A stretch of 64,000 bases of DNA from Erythrobacteraceae bacterium Alg239-R51 (GTDB lineage: Bacteria > Pseudomonadota > Alphaproteobacteria > Sphingomonadales > Sphingomonadaceae), in assembly GCA_947331495.1 (NCBI GenBank), contig CAMZOI010000004.1:81042-145041 (forward strand), in the 5' to 3' direction. Below are positions 9,384 through 18,642 of this stretch, piece by piece (position 1 is the stretch's first letter; the number at the start of each line of letters is the position of its first letter). The notes under the pieces are model-generated. The model worked only from the letters and a program-made list of their open reading frames with translations. It did not search any database and was not told where the DNA came from. The position numbers were made by a program, and so were the translations under genes.

Positions 9384-11576
9384 CTATCGTTTTGCCATTT
9401 GCGGATCGTCACTCATGCCCATCTGCCAGAGGATGAAGGCGTATTCCTCCGCCACTTCGTAGACTGAGTTCCAGCGGCCCGACTTGCCGCCATGGCCTGC
9501 GCCCATGTTGGTCTTGAGCAGCAGTTCGTTGTCATCGGTCTTGGTATCGCGCAGTCTGGCGACCCACTTTGCCGGTTCCCAATAGGTCACGCGCGGATCG
9601 TTCAGTCCTGCCGTCACCAGTAGCGGCGGGTAATCCTGCGCCTTGACCTGATCGTAAGGCGAATAAGAGAGGATATAGGCAAAGGCCGTCTTGTCCTCGA
9701 TCGGATTGCCCCATTCCTGCCATTCGCCGGGCGTCAGTGGCAGATCCTCGTCGAGCATGGTGTTGAGCACATCGACGAAGGGCACATGCGCCACTACGGC
9801 GCCGAACAGTTCGGGCGACTGGTTGATTACCGCTCCCATCAGCTCGCCTCCGGCAGAACCGCCGCTGGCCGTAATTTTACCTTCCTGGGTATAACCCTGC
9901 GCGATCAGACCGCGCCCCGCATCGACAAAATCGTTGAAGGTGTTGGCCCGCTCGAACAGTTTGCCCTGCAGGTACCAGCGCCGTCCCAGATCGTCCCCAC
10001 CGCGGATATGTGCGATAGCATAGGCAAAGCCGCGGTCGACGAGGCTCAATCGCGTGGTCGAGAAGCCCGGCGGCACGGCATAGCCATAGGATCCGTAGGC
10101 ATAGAGATGCACCGGTCCGCTGGCGGGGCGATCCTTGCGCCGGACAATGCTGACCGGGATCAACGTCCCGTCGCGCGCTTCAACCTCGATCCGCTCGGTG
10201 ACATAGACATTGGCGTCGTAGCCGCTCGGAATTTCCTGCTGCTTGAGCAGTTCGAGCGCTCCGCTCGCGACATCGTAATCGTAAACCGAATCCGGCGTCA
10301 CCATGCTTTCGTAGGAAAGGCGGAGCCTGGCTTGATCGTATTCCGGATTGTTGGACAGCCCGGCATCGTAGCTCGCTTCGGGAAAGGATATCGCTTTGGC
10401 CTGCTCGGGCGAATCATAACTGCGGATCTGGACCTGATCGAGGCCGTTGAGGCGCCCTTCGGTCACGAAGTAGTCCTTGAACAGGTCGAAATCGGTCAGG
10501 TAGAATTCGTTCGAACCGTCGAGCACGGTCGACCAGTCCCCCGGCGCTTGCAGACCAGCCTTGGCGAGCCGGAAATTGATATGCTCGTCATTCGTCAGCA
10601 CGAACAATTCTCCGTCGCGCACATCGACCGAGTATTCGACGCCCTTCTTGCGCGGCTTGACGAGGATCTGCTCGCCGGTCGGGTCATCTGCGCGCACAAG
10701 GCGAACTTCGCTTGTCTCGTTGTCGCCGGTGGCGATGATTAGCCAGTCTTCCTGCGCCGAAAGGCCGCTATCGACCCGGAAGCTCTCATCGCCCTCGGTA
10801 TAGATTTCGATGTCGTCCGAAACTGGCGTGCCTAGCTTATGCAGACGCGCGTTGAGGACCCGCCAGTTCTCGTTCGCCTTGCCGTATACGAGTGCGGTGT
10901 CGTTCGCGACCCACGTCAGGCCCGTAAGCGTTTCGGGTATTTCGTCAGGCAGCAATTCGCCCGTCTGCAAATCCTTGATTCGCGCAGTAAACCGCTCCGA
11001 ACCATCGGTGTCGGCTGAATAGGCGAGATAGCGTCCGTTCTGGGAAACCGAGAATGCTCCGAGGCGGAAATACTCCAGACCTTCGGCCAGTTCGTTCTCG
11101 TCGAGCAGCAATTGAGCCTGGTCGCCGCCAACCGGCGCCTCGTCATCGCTAAGGACAGGCTTGCGGTAATATTTGCGATACTGCGCGCCTTCTTCGAATT
11201 CAGACCAGTAAAGCCAGTCACCGTCCTTCTGCGGCACCGTGCTCTCGTCCTCCTTGATGCGCGCCTTCATCTCCTCGAACAACGTATCGACGAGCGTTTG
11301 CTGAGGCTGCATCCGTGCTCCGAACCAGGCGTTCTCCGCCTTTAGGTAATCAAGCACATCCTCATCGTCGATGGCCGGATAGGACTTGTCGTGCAGCCAG
11401 TTGTAGGGATCGGAAATGGTGATCCCGTGATGCGTGTAACTGTGTTCGCGTTTTTCGGCGATCGGCGGCGAAGTCGGCTGTGTCACTGCGTTCCCTTCGA
11501 GGGTCTGGGCGATGGATGGCGCGGGAAGCGCCAGAGCGACGGCAGATAGGAAGGGTGCCAGTTGCTTGAAAGCCAT
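9384..11576 (-). CDS. S9A family peptidase, oligopeptidase B-like, exported
   Basis: A 730-residue prolyl-oligopeptidase-family serine peptidase that cleaves short peptides after basic residues if it behaves as oligopeptidase B. The N-terminal beta-propeller begins at DPYNWLHD. The catalytic triad is visible in GGSAGGELMG (Ser about 572), GLNDPRVTYWEP (Asp about 657) and GAGHGGKSGRW (His about 692). A hydrophobic leader ending in PAPSIAQT suggests export, unlike the cytosolic E. coli enzyme. ATG 11576 is chosen because GGAGAG precedes it; in-frame starts at 11588 and 11600 lack that. It is divergent from the aminopeptidase P gene, 142 bp away. Confidence 0.93.
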   Translation of the reverse strand: MAFKQLAPFLSAVALALPAPSIAQTLEGNAVTQPTSPPIAEKREHSYTHHGITISDPYNWLHDKSYPAIDDEDVLDYLKAENAWFGARMQPQQTLVDTLFEEMKARIKEDESTVPQKDGDWLYWSEFEEGAQYRKYYRKPVLSDDEAPVGGDQAQLLLDENELAEGLEYFRLGAFSVSQNGRYLAYSADTDGSERFTARIKDLQTGELLPDEIPETLTGLTWVANDTALVYGKANENWRVLNARLHKLGTPVSDDIEIYTEGDESFRVDSGLSAQEDWLIIATGDNETSEVRLVRADDPTGEQILVKPRKKGVEYSVDVRDGELFVLTNDEHINFRLAKAGLQAPGDWSTVLDGSNEFYLTDFDLFKDYFVTEGRLNGLDQVQIRSYDSPEQAKAISFPEASYDAGLSNNPEYDQARLRLSYESMVTPDSVYDYDVASGALELLKQQEIPSGYDANVYVTERIEVEARDGTLIPVSIVRRKDRPASGPVHLYAYGSYGYAVPPGFSTTRLSLVDRGFAYAIAHIRGGDDLGRRWYLQGKLFERANTFNDFVDAGRGLIAQGYTQEGKITASGGSAGGELMGAVINQSPELFGAVVAHVPFVDVLNTMLDEDLPLTPGEWQEWGNPIEDKTAFAYILSYSPYDQVKAQDYPPLLVTAGLNDPRVTYWEPAKWVARLRDTKTDDNELLLKTNMGAGHGGKSGRWNSVYEVAEEYAFILWQMGMSDDPQMAKR

Positions 11577-11718
11577 GGTTCTCTCCATCGCGTGCCGCAA
11601 AACTGGAAAGGTGCCGCGCGCACGCCTACATTGACTACACGATTAAGCGGCGGCGAGTCCTGCCGCAAGCGCCGTGTCGTCATTCATGCGATCGGCACCG
11701 ATAAAAGGATTTTGACCC

Positions 11719-13521
11719 ATGCTTATGCAGACCCATGAAGCCCGTCTCGACGCGTTGCGGACCGAGCTTTCCAAGCGGGGCCTCGATGGCTTCGTCGTCC
11801 CGATTTCCGACGAGCACATGAGTGAATATGTCGGCTCCTACGCACAGCGGCTCGAATGGCTCACCGGCTTCGGCGGCAGTGCGGGCAGCGCAGTCGTGCT
11901 GAAAGACAAGGCGGCGATGTTCACCGACGGTCGCTACACCGTCCAGGTGCGCGAACAGGTCGACGGCAAGCTCTACGATTACGAGGATGTGCCTGCGACT
12001 TCGCCTGCGGAGTGGATTGCCGAACAAGCGGCAGAAGGCGCAAAAATCGGTTACGATGCCTGGTTGCACGGTATCGAATGGGCAGAAAACGCCGAGAAGG
12101 CTTTCGCGAAGAAAGGGATCGAGTTGGTCCCCGTCGATAGTAACCCGATCGACGCGGTATGGGACGACCGCCCCGAAGCATCGCTCGCTCCTGCCGTCCC
12201 GCATGACGAGCGATTGGCGGGCCGGTCGAGCGCCAACAAGCGCGCCGAGATCGCCGACTGGCTTAAGCGCGAGGGCCATGATGCAACGGTCGTCAGTGCG
12301 CTCGATTCGGTTGCGTGGCTGCTCAACATGCGCGGAAAGGATGTCGACAATACGCCGGTAGCGCTGTCTTACGTCGTTGCCCATGCCGACGGGACTGCCG
12401 ACCTGTTCATCGCTCCCGAGAAAGTAACGCCGGAACTGACGAAGCATCTCGGCAACGCAGTGACCGTGCGTCCCCGCGAGGAATTTCAGTCCGCGCTGAG
12501 CGACCTTTCCGGCAAGACCGTCGCAGTCGATCCCAAACATGCGGTCGCCGGGATTTTTCATGCGCTGGAAACGGGCGGGGCAAAAATCGTACGGTCCGAC
12601 GATCCGACCGTGTTGCCCAAGGCGATCAAGAACCCGGCCGAACAGAAGGGCCATCGTGACGCGCAGGCGCGCGACGGGGCGGCGGTCGTGCGGTTCCTGC
12701 GCTGGCTTTCGATCGAAGCGCCCAAGGGCGGCGTCGATGAGCTGACTGCCGCAGCCAAGTTGCGAGAGTATCGCGAGGCGTCGGGCGCGCTGAGAGATGC
12801 CAGCTTCAACACGATCAGCGCCGCCGGTCCGCATGCCGCCTTGCCGCACTACAAGGTTGATGAGGATAGTAATATTCCGATCCCACCCTCCTCGATCTAC
12901 CTCGTCGATTCTGGCGGGCAATATGCGGATGGCACGACCGACATTACCCGCACGGTCTGGATTGGACCGGGCGAGCCGAGCGCGGAAATGATCGAGCGCA
13001 ATACCCGCGTGCTCAAGGGCCATATCCAGCTCGACATGCAGAAATTCCCCGACCGCACCAGCGGCGGCGCGCTCGATGCACTGGCGCGGATGCACCTTTG
13101 GAATGGCGGGGTCGATTACGGCCACGGCACCGGGCACGGCGTCGGCAGCTACCTCTCGGTTCACGAAGGACCCCAACGCATATCCAAGCCCGGCGGCGCG
13201 TTTCCAGGCACCGAAACGCCTCTGCGCGCGGGCATGATCCTGTCCAACGAGCCGGGCTATTACAAGGCTGGCCACTACGGCATTCGCATCGAGAACCTCG
13301 TGCTGGTGGTCCCGGCAGAAATCGAGAGCGAAGGCGACTATCTCGGTTTCGAGACGCTGACCCATGTGCCGCTCGACCGGACGCTCGTCGACAAGCGTCT
13401 GCTCACCGAGGCCGAAATCGACTGGTGGAACAACTACCACACCTCGGTTCTGGCGATCCTCGGCCCGCAAATGGTGGGTAGCGATCTCACCTGGCTCGAG
13501 GAGCAGTGCACCCCCTTGTAG
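11719..13521 (+). CDS. M24 family Xaa-Pro aminopeptidase (aminopeptidase P)
   Basis: A 600-residue, three-domain aminopeptidase P that removes an N-terminal residue preceding proline. Two creatinase-like domains (FVVPISDEHMSEY at the N-terminus) precede the pita-bread metallo-domain. Metal ligands are visible in LVDSGGQYADGTTD (two Asp, about 396 and 407), GHGTGHGVGSYL (His about 471), LSNEPGYY (Glu about 510) and IRIENL (Glu about 524). No signal peptide is seen, so it is probably cytosolic. The start has AAAGGA about 10 nt upstream. Together with the divergent exported oligopeptidase it suggests peptide scavenging. Confidence 0.94.
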   Translation: MLMQTHEARLDALRTELSKRGLDGFVVPISDEHMSEYVGSYAQRLEWLTGFGGSAGSAVVLKDKAAMFTDGRYTVQVREQVDGKLYDYEDVPATSPAEWIAEQAAEGAKIGYDAWLHGIEWAENAEKAFAKKGIELVPVDSNPIDAVWDDRPEASLAPAVPHDERLAGRSSANKRAEIADWLKREGHDATVVSALDSVAWLLNMRGKDVDNTPVALSYVVAHADGTADLFIAPEKVTPELTKHLGNAVTVRPREEFQSALSDLSGKTVAVDPKHAVAGIFHALETGGAKIVRSDDPTVLPKAIKNPAEQKGHRDAQARDGAAVVRFLRWLSIEAPKGGVDELTAAAKLREYREASGALRDASFNTISAAGPHAALPHYKVDEDSNIPIPPSSIYLVDSGGQYADGTTDITRTVWIGPGEPSAEMIERNTRVLKGHIQLDMQKFPDRTSGGALDALARMHLWNGGVDYGHGTGHGVGSYLSVHEGPQRISKPGGAFPGTETPLRAGMILSNEPGYYKAGHYGIRIENLVLVVPAEIESEGDYLGFETLTHVPLDRTLVDKRLLTEAEIDWWNNYHTSVLAILGPQMVGSDLTWLEEQCTPL

Positions 13522-13581
13522 AAGGTCAATCGTTCTAGTAATGTTCCAGCGGTCGCGAGTCGTTATCATGGGAGAAAATGA

Positions 13582-13977
13582 ATGATCGGATACGTGACCC
13601 TGGGCACCAACGACCTAGAGCGGGCAGCGAAATTCTACGACGCCATCGCCAAGGAAATGGGCGTCGGGCGGATGATGGATTTCGACAGTTTCATCGCCTG
13701 GGGCGCATGGGACGGCGGCGCGGGTATTGCCGCAACCAAGCCGTTCGACGGTAAACACGCGAGTGTCGGCAACGGCACGATGGTAGCCATCCAGGCGAAG
13801 GATCGAGACCAGGTCAAGAAGCTTCATGAAATCGCGCTGGCAAACGGTGGCAGCGATGAGGGCGAACCGGGACCGCGCGGCGAGCCGGACGAGAACGGCA
13901 TGGTCTTCTATGCCGGCTATTTCCGCGATCCCGACGGGAACAAGCTTAACGCCTTCCTGATGGACACGGCCGCGTGA
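13582..13977 (+). CDS. VOC family (glyoxalase/bleomycin resistance-like) protein
   Basis: A 131-residue vicinal-oxygen-chelate fold protein: IGYVTLGTNDLERAAKFYDAI at the start and FRDPDGNKLNAF at the end are the two beta-alpha-beta-beta-beta edges that bear metal ligands in the family. The specific substrate cannot be told from sequence. GGGAGAAAATGA gives a good ribosome-binding site. Its stop overlaps the GTG start of the following cupin gene (GTGA), so the two are translationally coupled. Confidence 0.88.
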   Translation: MIGYVTLGTNDLERAAKFYDAIAKEMGVGRMMDFDSFIAWGAWDGGAGIAATKPFDGKHASVGNGTMVAIQAKDRDQVKKLHEIALANGGSDEGEPGPRGEPDENGMVFYAGYFRDPDGNKLNAFLMDTAA

Positions 13978-14378
13978 CGACTGAACCGCGCCGTCTCACC
14001 GACAGCTTCGTCCATCTCGGCCTCGGCGCGACCGCCGTGCCGCAACCGCCCTTCGAAGGTGGGATGGAATGGTACGAAGCCTATGGTGAGCGGCACGGGG
14101 CCGATGGGCGCGAAGGGCGGCTGGTCAGCCAGCACAGCTTTGCCGAGAATTGGGATAGCTGGGAAATGCACCCGTTGGGCGACGAGCTGGTTGTCTGCAC
14201 GAAGGGCGAGATCGCGCTGCACCAGGAATTTCCCGACGGTCGCCGCGAGACCGTGACGCTCGTCCCCGGTGACTATGCAGTCAATCCGCCGGGCGTATGG
14301 CATACTGGCGATGTCGAGGGACATGCGACGGCGATCTTCGTCACCGCCGGCGAGGGCACGCAGCACCGCCCGCGCTGA
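13974..14378 (+). CDS. cupin domain-containing protein
   Basis: A 134-residue single-cupin protein. Motif 1 is read as WEMHPLGDELVVCTKGEIAL and motif 2 as PGDYAVNPPGVWHTGD; the metal-binding His/Glu pattern is partly kept. The starting GTG (13974) overlaps the VOC stop by 4 bp. Cupins of this sort are often small-molecule binding or isomerase proteins; the coupling to a VOC protein hints at a shared metabolite, but no function is assigned. Confidence 0.85.
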   Translation: MTTEPRRLTDSFVHLGLGATAVPQPPFEGGMEWYEAYGERHGADGREGRLVSQHSFAENWDSWEMHPLGDELVVCTKGEIALHQEFPDGRRETVTLVPGDYAVNPPGVWHTGDVEGHATAIFVTAGEGTQHRPR

Positions 14379-14548
14379 AAGCGCAACTGGTTGAACCAGT
14401 TTGTGACAGTTCCTTGCAGTTCTGATGGAAATTCAGAACAACGCAGCGAATACGAGCATATCCGGTCCAGGCAGAATGACGCATGGTCGTCGGGATGGTC
14501 AAGCTATCCCTCGACAGCCGCACACCATCAGGTAAAGGCTTGCAGGCG

Positions 14549-16363
14549 ATGGCCGACCGGCTTCCCTTCGTCCTGCTTGATGATGCGCGCGAAAGCGGCG
14601 CTGCCGATGCGTTGTTGTTTGAAAACCCTCGCGCGCTCTTCGTCGCGCGACGTCCAAGTGAAGTCGAGTCGATCCTCGAGGCCGCCGAAACGGAACGCAG
14701 GAATGATGGAGGGGAGCTGGCGGGGTACGTTGCCTACGAGGCCGGGCTGGCCCTCGAACCCAAACTGTTAGATCGCGCCGAAGCACGCGCCGGGGCGTCC
14801 GGTCCGCTGGTATGGCTCGGATTGTTCGCCGAACCGACGCGGATTGCCACAGCCGATGTCCCCGGCTGGCTAGCGAGCCGCGCGAAAGAAAGCGGCAGCG
14901 TCGGTCCGCTGGAACCGCAAATCTCGCCTGGCGGGTACGCGAAAGCCTTTGCGCAGCTTCAGGAAGCGATCCATGCGGGCGACATCTACCAAGCCAATCT
15001 GACCTTCACGTTGGAGGGCAGCTTCACCGGTGACCCGCTCGGCCTGTATGCCGCGATGCGCCCGGCGGCGAAAGCCGGATATGGCGGCGTAGTGTTCGAT
15101 GGAACGCATTGGTTGCTGAGCCTCAGTCCGGAACTGTTCGTCTCGCTCAAGAAGCGCGACGCGAAGACCAAGCCAATGAAGGGCACACGTTCGCGTGCCG
15201 CCGATCCGGCAGCGGACCGCGCTTTGCGGGACGAGCTTGCCAACTCTGCCAAGGACAAGGCGGAGAACCTGATGATCGTCGACCTCATGCGTAACGACCT
15301 CAGCCGCGTGGCAGAACCGGGGACCGTGCGAGTGGACGAGCCCTTCGCGATCGAGAGTTATCCGACCGTGCATCAGATGGTAAGTGTGGTACGAGCGCGG
15401 CTGCGCGATGGTCAGGGTGCGATCGATGTCGTCCGCGCGCTGTTCCCTTGCGGATCCATCACCGGCGCGCCGAAAATCCGAGCCATGGAACTGATCGACG
15501 AGGTCGAGCAAGCTCCACGCGGTCCCTATTGCGGCGCAATCGGACGGATCAATGCGAACGGCGATGCTGCATTCAACGTTGCCATCCGCACGCTGCGGCT
15601 AACCGAGATCGAGAACGGGCGCGGCAAGGCGGTGCTGGGCGTTGGGGGCGCGATCGTGGCCGATAGCGAACTGCGCACCGAATGGCGGGAAGCCTTGCTG
15701 AAGGGTGCGTTCGCGAAGACGAGCTCGCCCGAGCAACGCGCGGCGCAGTTCGACCTGATCGAAACAATGCGTTTCACGCCCGAAGCCGGCATTCCGATGC
15801 TCGAAGCGCACCTTACCCGACTGAAGAACAGCGCGCAGGAGCTGGGATTCTCCTTCGACCGGCACGAGGCACGCAACCAGATGCATGCCTTGTGCTTCGT
15901 GCTCGAAAAGCCAAGCCGTGTGCGCATGTTGGTGGCCCGCTCGGGCGCTATCGCGCTCGCGGCTGAGGAAATGCCCGAAGCTTGGCCCGATCCCGCACGC
16001 TGTGTCGTTCTGCCGCTGCCGGTAGAGCCGGGAGACTGGCGCTTGCGGCACAAGACTTCGGACCGCGGTTTCTACGAAGACGGCCAGCGCGTAGCGCACC
16101 AGTTCGGCGCGCAGGAGGCGCTGTTCGTTCGCGACGACGGCTTGCTTACCGAAGGCTGCGCAACCAGTATTTTCGTAGAACGCGACGGCATCCTTCTGAC
16201 CCCGCCGGCCAGGCTCGGGCTCTTGCCGGGTGTATTTCGGCAGTCTCTGCTTGACAAAGGCAAGGCGCGCGAGGCCGAACTTATCATACCCGATCTCGAG
16301 GACGGTTTTCTTCTCGGCAATGCACTTCGTCTCATGACGCGCGCGAAACTCAGGAACCCATGA
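14549..16363 (+). CDS. pabB: aminodeoxychorismate synthase component I fused to 4-amino-4-deoxychorismate lyase (PabB-PabC)
   Basis: A 604-residue bifunctional folate-pathway enzyme that should make p-aminobenzoate from chorismate. The chorismate-binding domain carries PMKGTRSRA, DLMRNDLSRVAEPGTVRV and LFPCGSITGAPKI. From about residue 400 a class IV aminotransferase domain follows (LIETMRFTPEAGIPMLEAHL, LTEGCATSIFVE, LLPGVFRQSLL), that is, PabC. The glutamine amidotransferase PabA is not nearby. ATG 14549 starts directly before the conserved PFVLLDDAR strand; ATG 14483 would add an unconserved leader. The stop overlaps the rluA-type start by ATGA. Confidence 0.93.
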   Translation: MADRLPFVLLDDARESGAADALLFENPRALFVARRPSEVESILEAAETERRNDGGELAGYVAYEAGLALEPKLLDRAEARAGASGPLVWLGLFAEPTRIATADVPGWLASRAKESGSVGPLEPQISPGGYAKAFAQLQEAIHAGDIYQANLTFTLEGSFTGDPLGLYAAMRPAAKAGYGGVVFDGTHWLLSLSPELFVSLKKRDAKTKPMKGTRSRAADPAADRALRDELANSAKDKAENLMIVDLMRNDLSRVAEPGTVRVDEPFAIESYPTVHQMVSVVRARLRDGQGAIDVVRALFPCGSITGAPKIRAMELIDEVEQAPRGPYCGAIGRINANGDAAFNVAIRTLRLTEIENGRGKAVLGVGGAIVADSELRTEWREALLKGAFAKTSSPEQRAAQFDLIETMRFTPEAGIPMLEAHLTRLKNSAQELGFSFDRHEARNQMHALCFVLEKPSRVRMLVARSGAIALAAEEMPEAWPDPARCVVLPLPVEPGDWRLRHKTSDRGFYEDGQRVAHQFGAQEALFVRDDGLLTEGCATSIFVERDGILLTPPARLGLLPGVFRQSLLDKGKAREAELIIPDLEDGFLLGNALRLMTRAKLRNP

Positions 16364-17016
16364 CCCAAATTTCCATCGTCTATGAGGACGGCGAAGCGCT
16401 CGTCATCGACAAGCCGGCCGGTCTGCCGGTTGATAGGCCGCGCCGGGGCGGACCTTGTCTCGAAGATCACTACGAACAATTGCGCATGGGTTTCCAGCGC
16501 AATCCCGCCCCTGTCCACCGGCTCGATACCGATACCAGCGGATGCTTGCTTCTCGCGCGCAATCCGAAGGCCCTGAAACGCTTTGCCAAGGCGTTCGAGG
16601 AACGGTTGGTCGAGAAGCGCTATCTGGGCCTGCTGGCCGGGTTGCCAGAAGAGCAGGAGGGGACTGTCGAGCTCTCGCTCGCAAAAATCAGCAGCGCCGA
16701 GAAAGGCTGGCGGATGATCGCAGCAAGGAAAGGCAAGCCTTCGGTAACGCATTGGAAAGTGCTCGCCCAGAGTGGTGGTCATGCGCTCGTGGAATTCCGT
16801 CCCGAGACGGGTCGCACGCACCAGATTCGTGTGCATTGTGAAGCCGGACTGGGCATTCCGCTCCTCGGTGACCCGGTCTACGGAAATGGCAAGGGAGCGC
16901 CTCGTACCATGCTTCATGCCGCCGCAATTACCGTACCGCGCGAGAACAAGACTCCCGTCCAGGCGAGCGCGCCCCTTCCTGAAGACTTCGTCGCGCTCGG
17001 TTTCGGTGATGGGTAG
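16360..17016 (+). CDS. RluA family pseudouridine synthase
   Basis: A 218-residue RNA pseudouridine synthase. The catalytic aspartate lies in PVHRLDTDTSGCLLLA, and the family motifs VIDKPAGLPV, EKRYLGLLAG and RTHQIRVHCE are present. There is no S4 domain, so it resembles the RluA/TruC subgroup; the exact rRNA or tRNA target is unknown. It overlaps pabB by 4 bp (ATGA) and the release-factor gene by 8 bp, forming a three-gene operon. Confidence 0.93.
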   Translation: MTQISIVYEDGEALVIDKPAGLPVDRPRRGGPCLEDHYEQLRMGFQRNPAPVHRLDTDTSGCLLLARNPKALKRFAKAFEERLVEKRYLGLLAGLPEEQEGTVELSLAKISSAEKGWRMIAARKGKPSVTHWKVLAQSGGHALVEFRPETGRTHQIRVHCEAGLGIPLLGDPVYGNGKGAPRTMLHAAAITVPRENKTPVQASAPLPEDFVALGFGDG

Positions 17017-17413
17017 GATAGCCGACAAGGCGCTCGAAATTGCCGAAGAGAAATTCATCGCCTCCTCTGGCCCCGGCGGGCAGAACGTCAACAAGGTTGC
17101 CACTTCGGTGCAGTTGCGGGTCGATGTCTTTCAGCTCGGCATGCCCCCCGATGCATTCGAGCGTCTGAAGGACATCGCCGGAAGCAAGTTTACCAAGAAT
17201 GGCGAAATCGTCCTGACCGCCAACGAATACCGCACCCAGGAACAGAACCGCGAGGCCGCACGCGAAAGGCTGGTCGCGCTGCTGGGCGAAGCGTTAACCC
17301 CACCGAGGAAGCGCAAGAAGAGTCGTCTCAATCGCGTCGGCAAGGTCAAGCGGCTCAAGGCGAAGAAAGCGCGCGGCGAGGTCAAGGCCAAGCGCGGTCC
17401 GGTGAAGCTCTAG
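17009..17413 (+). CDS. arfB: alternative ribosome-rescue factor ArfB (YaeJ), peptidyl-tRNA hydrolase
   Basis: A 134-residue protein that rescues ribosomes stalled on non-stop mRNA by hydrolysing peptidyl-tRNA. The catalytic loop SGPGGQNVNK (GGQ at residues 23-25) is intact, followed by the release-factor fold and a very basic C-terminal tail (PRKRKKSRLNR then KVKRLKAKKARGEVKAKR) that inserts into the mRNA channel in the family. ATG 17009 lies inside the end of the pseudouridine synthase gene (8-bp overlap). Terminator at 17460 closes the operon. Confidence 0.93.
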   Translation: MGRIADKALEIAEEKFIASSGPGGQNVNKVATSVQLRVDVFQLGMPPDAFERLKDIAGSKFTKNGEIVLTANEYRTQEQNREAARERLVALLGEALTPPRKRKKSRLNRVGKVKRLKAKKARGEVKAKRGPVKL

Positions 17414-17459
17414 AGCGCTTGACTTTTACCGGTGAATCGCCCAATGGCCGCGCCTTGAC

Positions 17460-17490
17460 GGGCGGCGCCGGTGCGTCGCCCCTGTTTTTT
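17460..17490 (+). terminator. rho-independent terminator after pabBC-rluA-arfB operon
   Basis: GGGCGGCG (17460-17467) pairs with CGTCGCCC (17474-17481), eight pairs with one G-T, six-base loop, followed after CTG by six T (17485-17490). It lies 47 bp past the arfB stop and 70 bp before rpmG, so it separates the two transcription units. Confidence 0.7.
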
Positions 17491-17559
17491 CCGGCCCGTT
17501 CCTCGATTCGAACTCTTCGGTTTGAGGGTCGGCCCATTTCGAGATCTTAGGAACACGCC

Positions 17560-17727
17560 ATGGCGAAGCCCGCAACCGTCAAGATCAAGCTCGTCTCGAC
17601 CGCCGATACGGGTTTCTATTACGTGACGAAGAAGAACCCGCGCAACCACACCGAAAAGTTCGTATTCAAGAAGTACGATCCGATCGTGCGCAAGCATGTC
17701 GAATTCAAGGAAGCCAAGATCAAGTGA
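17560..17727 (+). CDS. rpmG: 50S ribosomal protein L33
   Basis: A 55-residue ribosomal protein starting [18 protein letters not shown] and continuing [16 protein letters not shown]. It is the cysteine-free, zinc-independent form of L33. ATG at 17560; short and easily missed. It lies alone between the arfB terminator and the LolA-like gene. Confidence 0.97.
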   Translation: MAKPATVKIKLVSTADTGFYYVTKKNPRNHTEKFVFKKYDPIVRKHVEFKEAKIK

Positions 17728-17739
17728 TGCAAGGCTAAA

Positions 17740-17767
17740 CTGAACCGCTGGAACGAGCCGGGTTCAG
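17740..17767 (+). repeat. inverted repeat between rpmG and the LolA-like gene
   Basis: CTGAACC (17740-17746) is complementary to GGTTCAG (17761-17767) with a 14-nt loop, 12 bp after the rpmG stop. Only a weak T content follows (TAATGGTTC), so it may be a weak rpmG terminator or mRNA-stabilising 3' hairpin. Confidence 0.3.
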
Positions 17768-17802
17768 TAATGGTTCAAAGCTCCGGCCCTAGACCTCGGA
17801 GT

Positions 17803-18465
17803 ATGAACACTGTGACTTTCAAATCGAAAAGATCCATTCGCACCGCGCTGGCTGTTGCCTTGGCGGCGACCTTGCCCGTTTCCTTCGCCTTGGTGCCGTC
17901 GCCGGTCGAAGCCGCAGCGGGCGATCTCGACAAGGCTGTCTCGGCCCTGCGCGGTATCTCCACGATGAAGGCGGATTTTATCCAGACCGACCGCAACGGT
18001 CAGTCGGTATCCGGAGTCATGACGCTCAAGCGCCCTGGCAAGATCCGGTTCGAATACGCCAAGGGCGTCCCAATGCTGGTCGTCTCCAATGGCAAGTCGA
18101 TGTATCTGGTCGACTACGAGGTGAATCAGGTCCAGCGCTGGCCAATTGCAAATTCGCCGCTCGGCGCTCTGCTCGATCCCAGTCGTGACGTGAAGAAATA
18201 CGGCAAGCTACTACCTACGAGCCACCCGGACGTCGTAAGTGTTCAGGTACGTGACCCGAAGCGGCCCGAATTCGGCGTGATGACGCTGATCTTCGCCCGC
18301 GATGCGTCTTCGCCGGGTGGACTGAAGCTTACGCACTGGGTCGCGTTGGATTCTCAGAACCACCGCACCACTGTGCGCTTGTCGAACCAGCGCTACGGCG
18401 TGTCGGTTGCTGACAGCGCGTTCACGTTTCGTGACCCGCGCCGCTCGTCCCGTCGCCCTGGCTAA
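17803..18465 (+). CDS. LolA-like outer-membrane lipoprotein carrier protein
   Basis: A 220-residue periplasmic protein with a clear signal peptide (basic KSKRSIRTAL, hydrophobic core, cut near PVEAAA). The mature part has the LolA unclosed-barrel pattern: MKADFIQTDRNGQSVSGVM, LKRPGKIRFEY and MLVVSNGKSMYLVDYE. LolA ferries lipoproteins from the inner to the outer membrane. ATG 17803 with GGAG upstream is chosen over ATG 17770, which adds a non-signal-like leader. Strong terminator at 18643 downstream. Confidence 0.88.
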   Translation: MNTVTFKSKRSIRTALAVALAATLPVSFALVPSPVEAAAGDLDKAVSALRGISTMKADFIQTDRNGQSVSGVMTLKRPGKIRFEYAKGVPMLVVSNGKSMYLVDYEVNQVQRWPIANSPLGALLDPSRDVKKYGKLLPTSHPDVVSVQVRDPKRPEFGVMTLIFARDASSPGGLKLTHWVALDSQNHRTTVRLSNQRYGVSVADSAFTFRDPRRSSRRPG

Positions 18466-18642
18466 ACCTTCCGGCGACGAGCGGTTGTACAAATGCGACA
18501 TTTTGATGGCGCGCGTTCATTGGACAGCAATCGCTACAGGCCTAAATATCAATGGACGAGACGACGCGAGGCGGATTTCCCCCCTGTTGATCCCTTCGCA
18601 TTTTTTCTTCTCGTTCCAAGCGTGACGAACGCTCACAAGGAA

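Noticed and set aside
11680..13569. 629-codon open frame antisense to the Xaa-Pro aminopeptidase
   Set aside because: No recognisable domain, lies exactly opposite a full M24 peptidase; a by-product of high GC.
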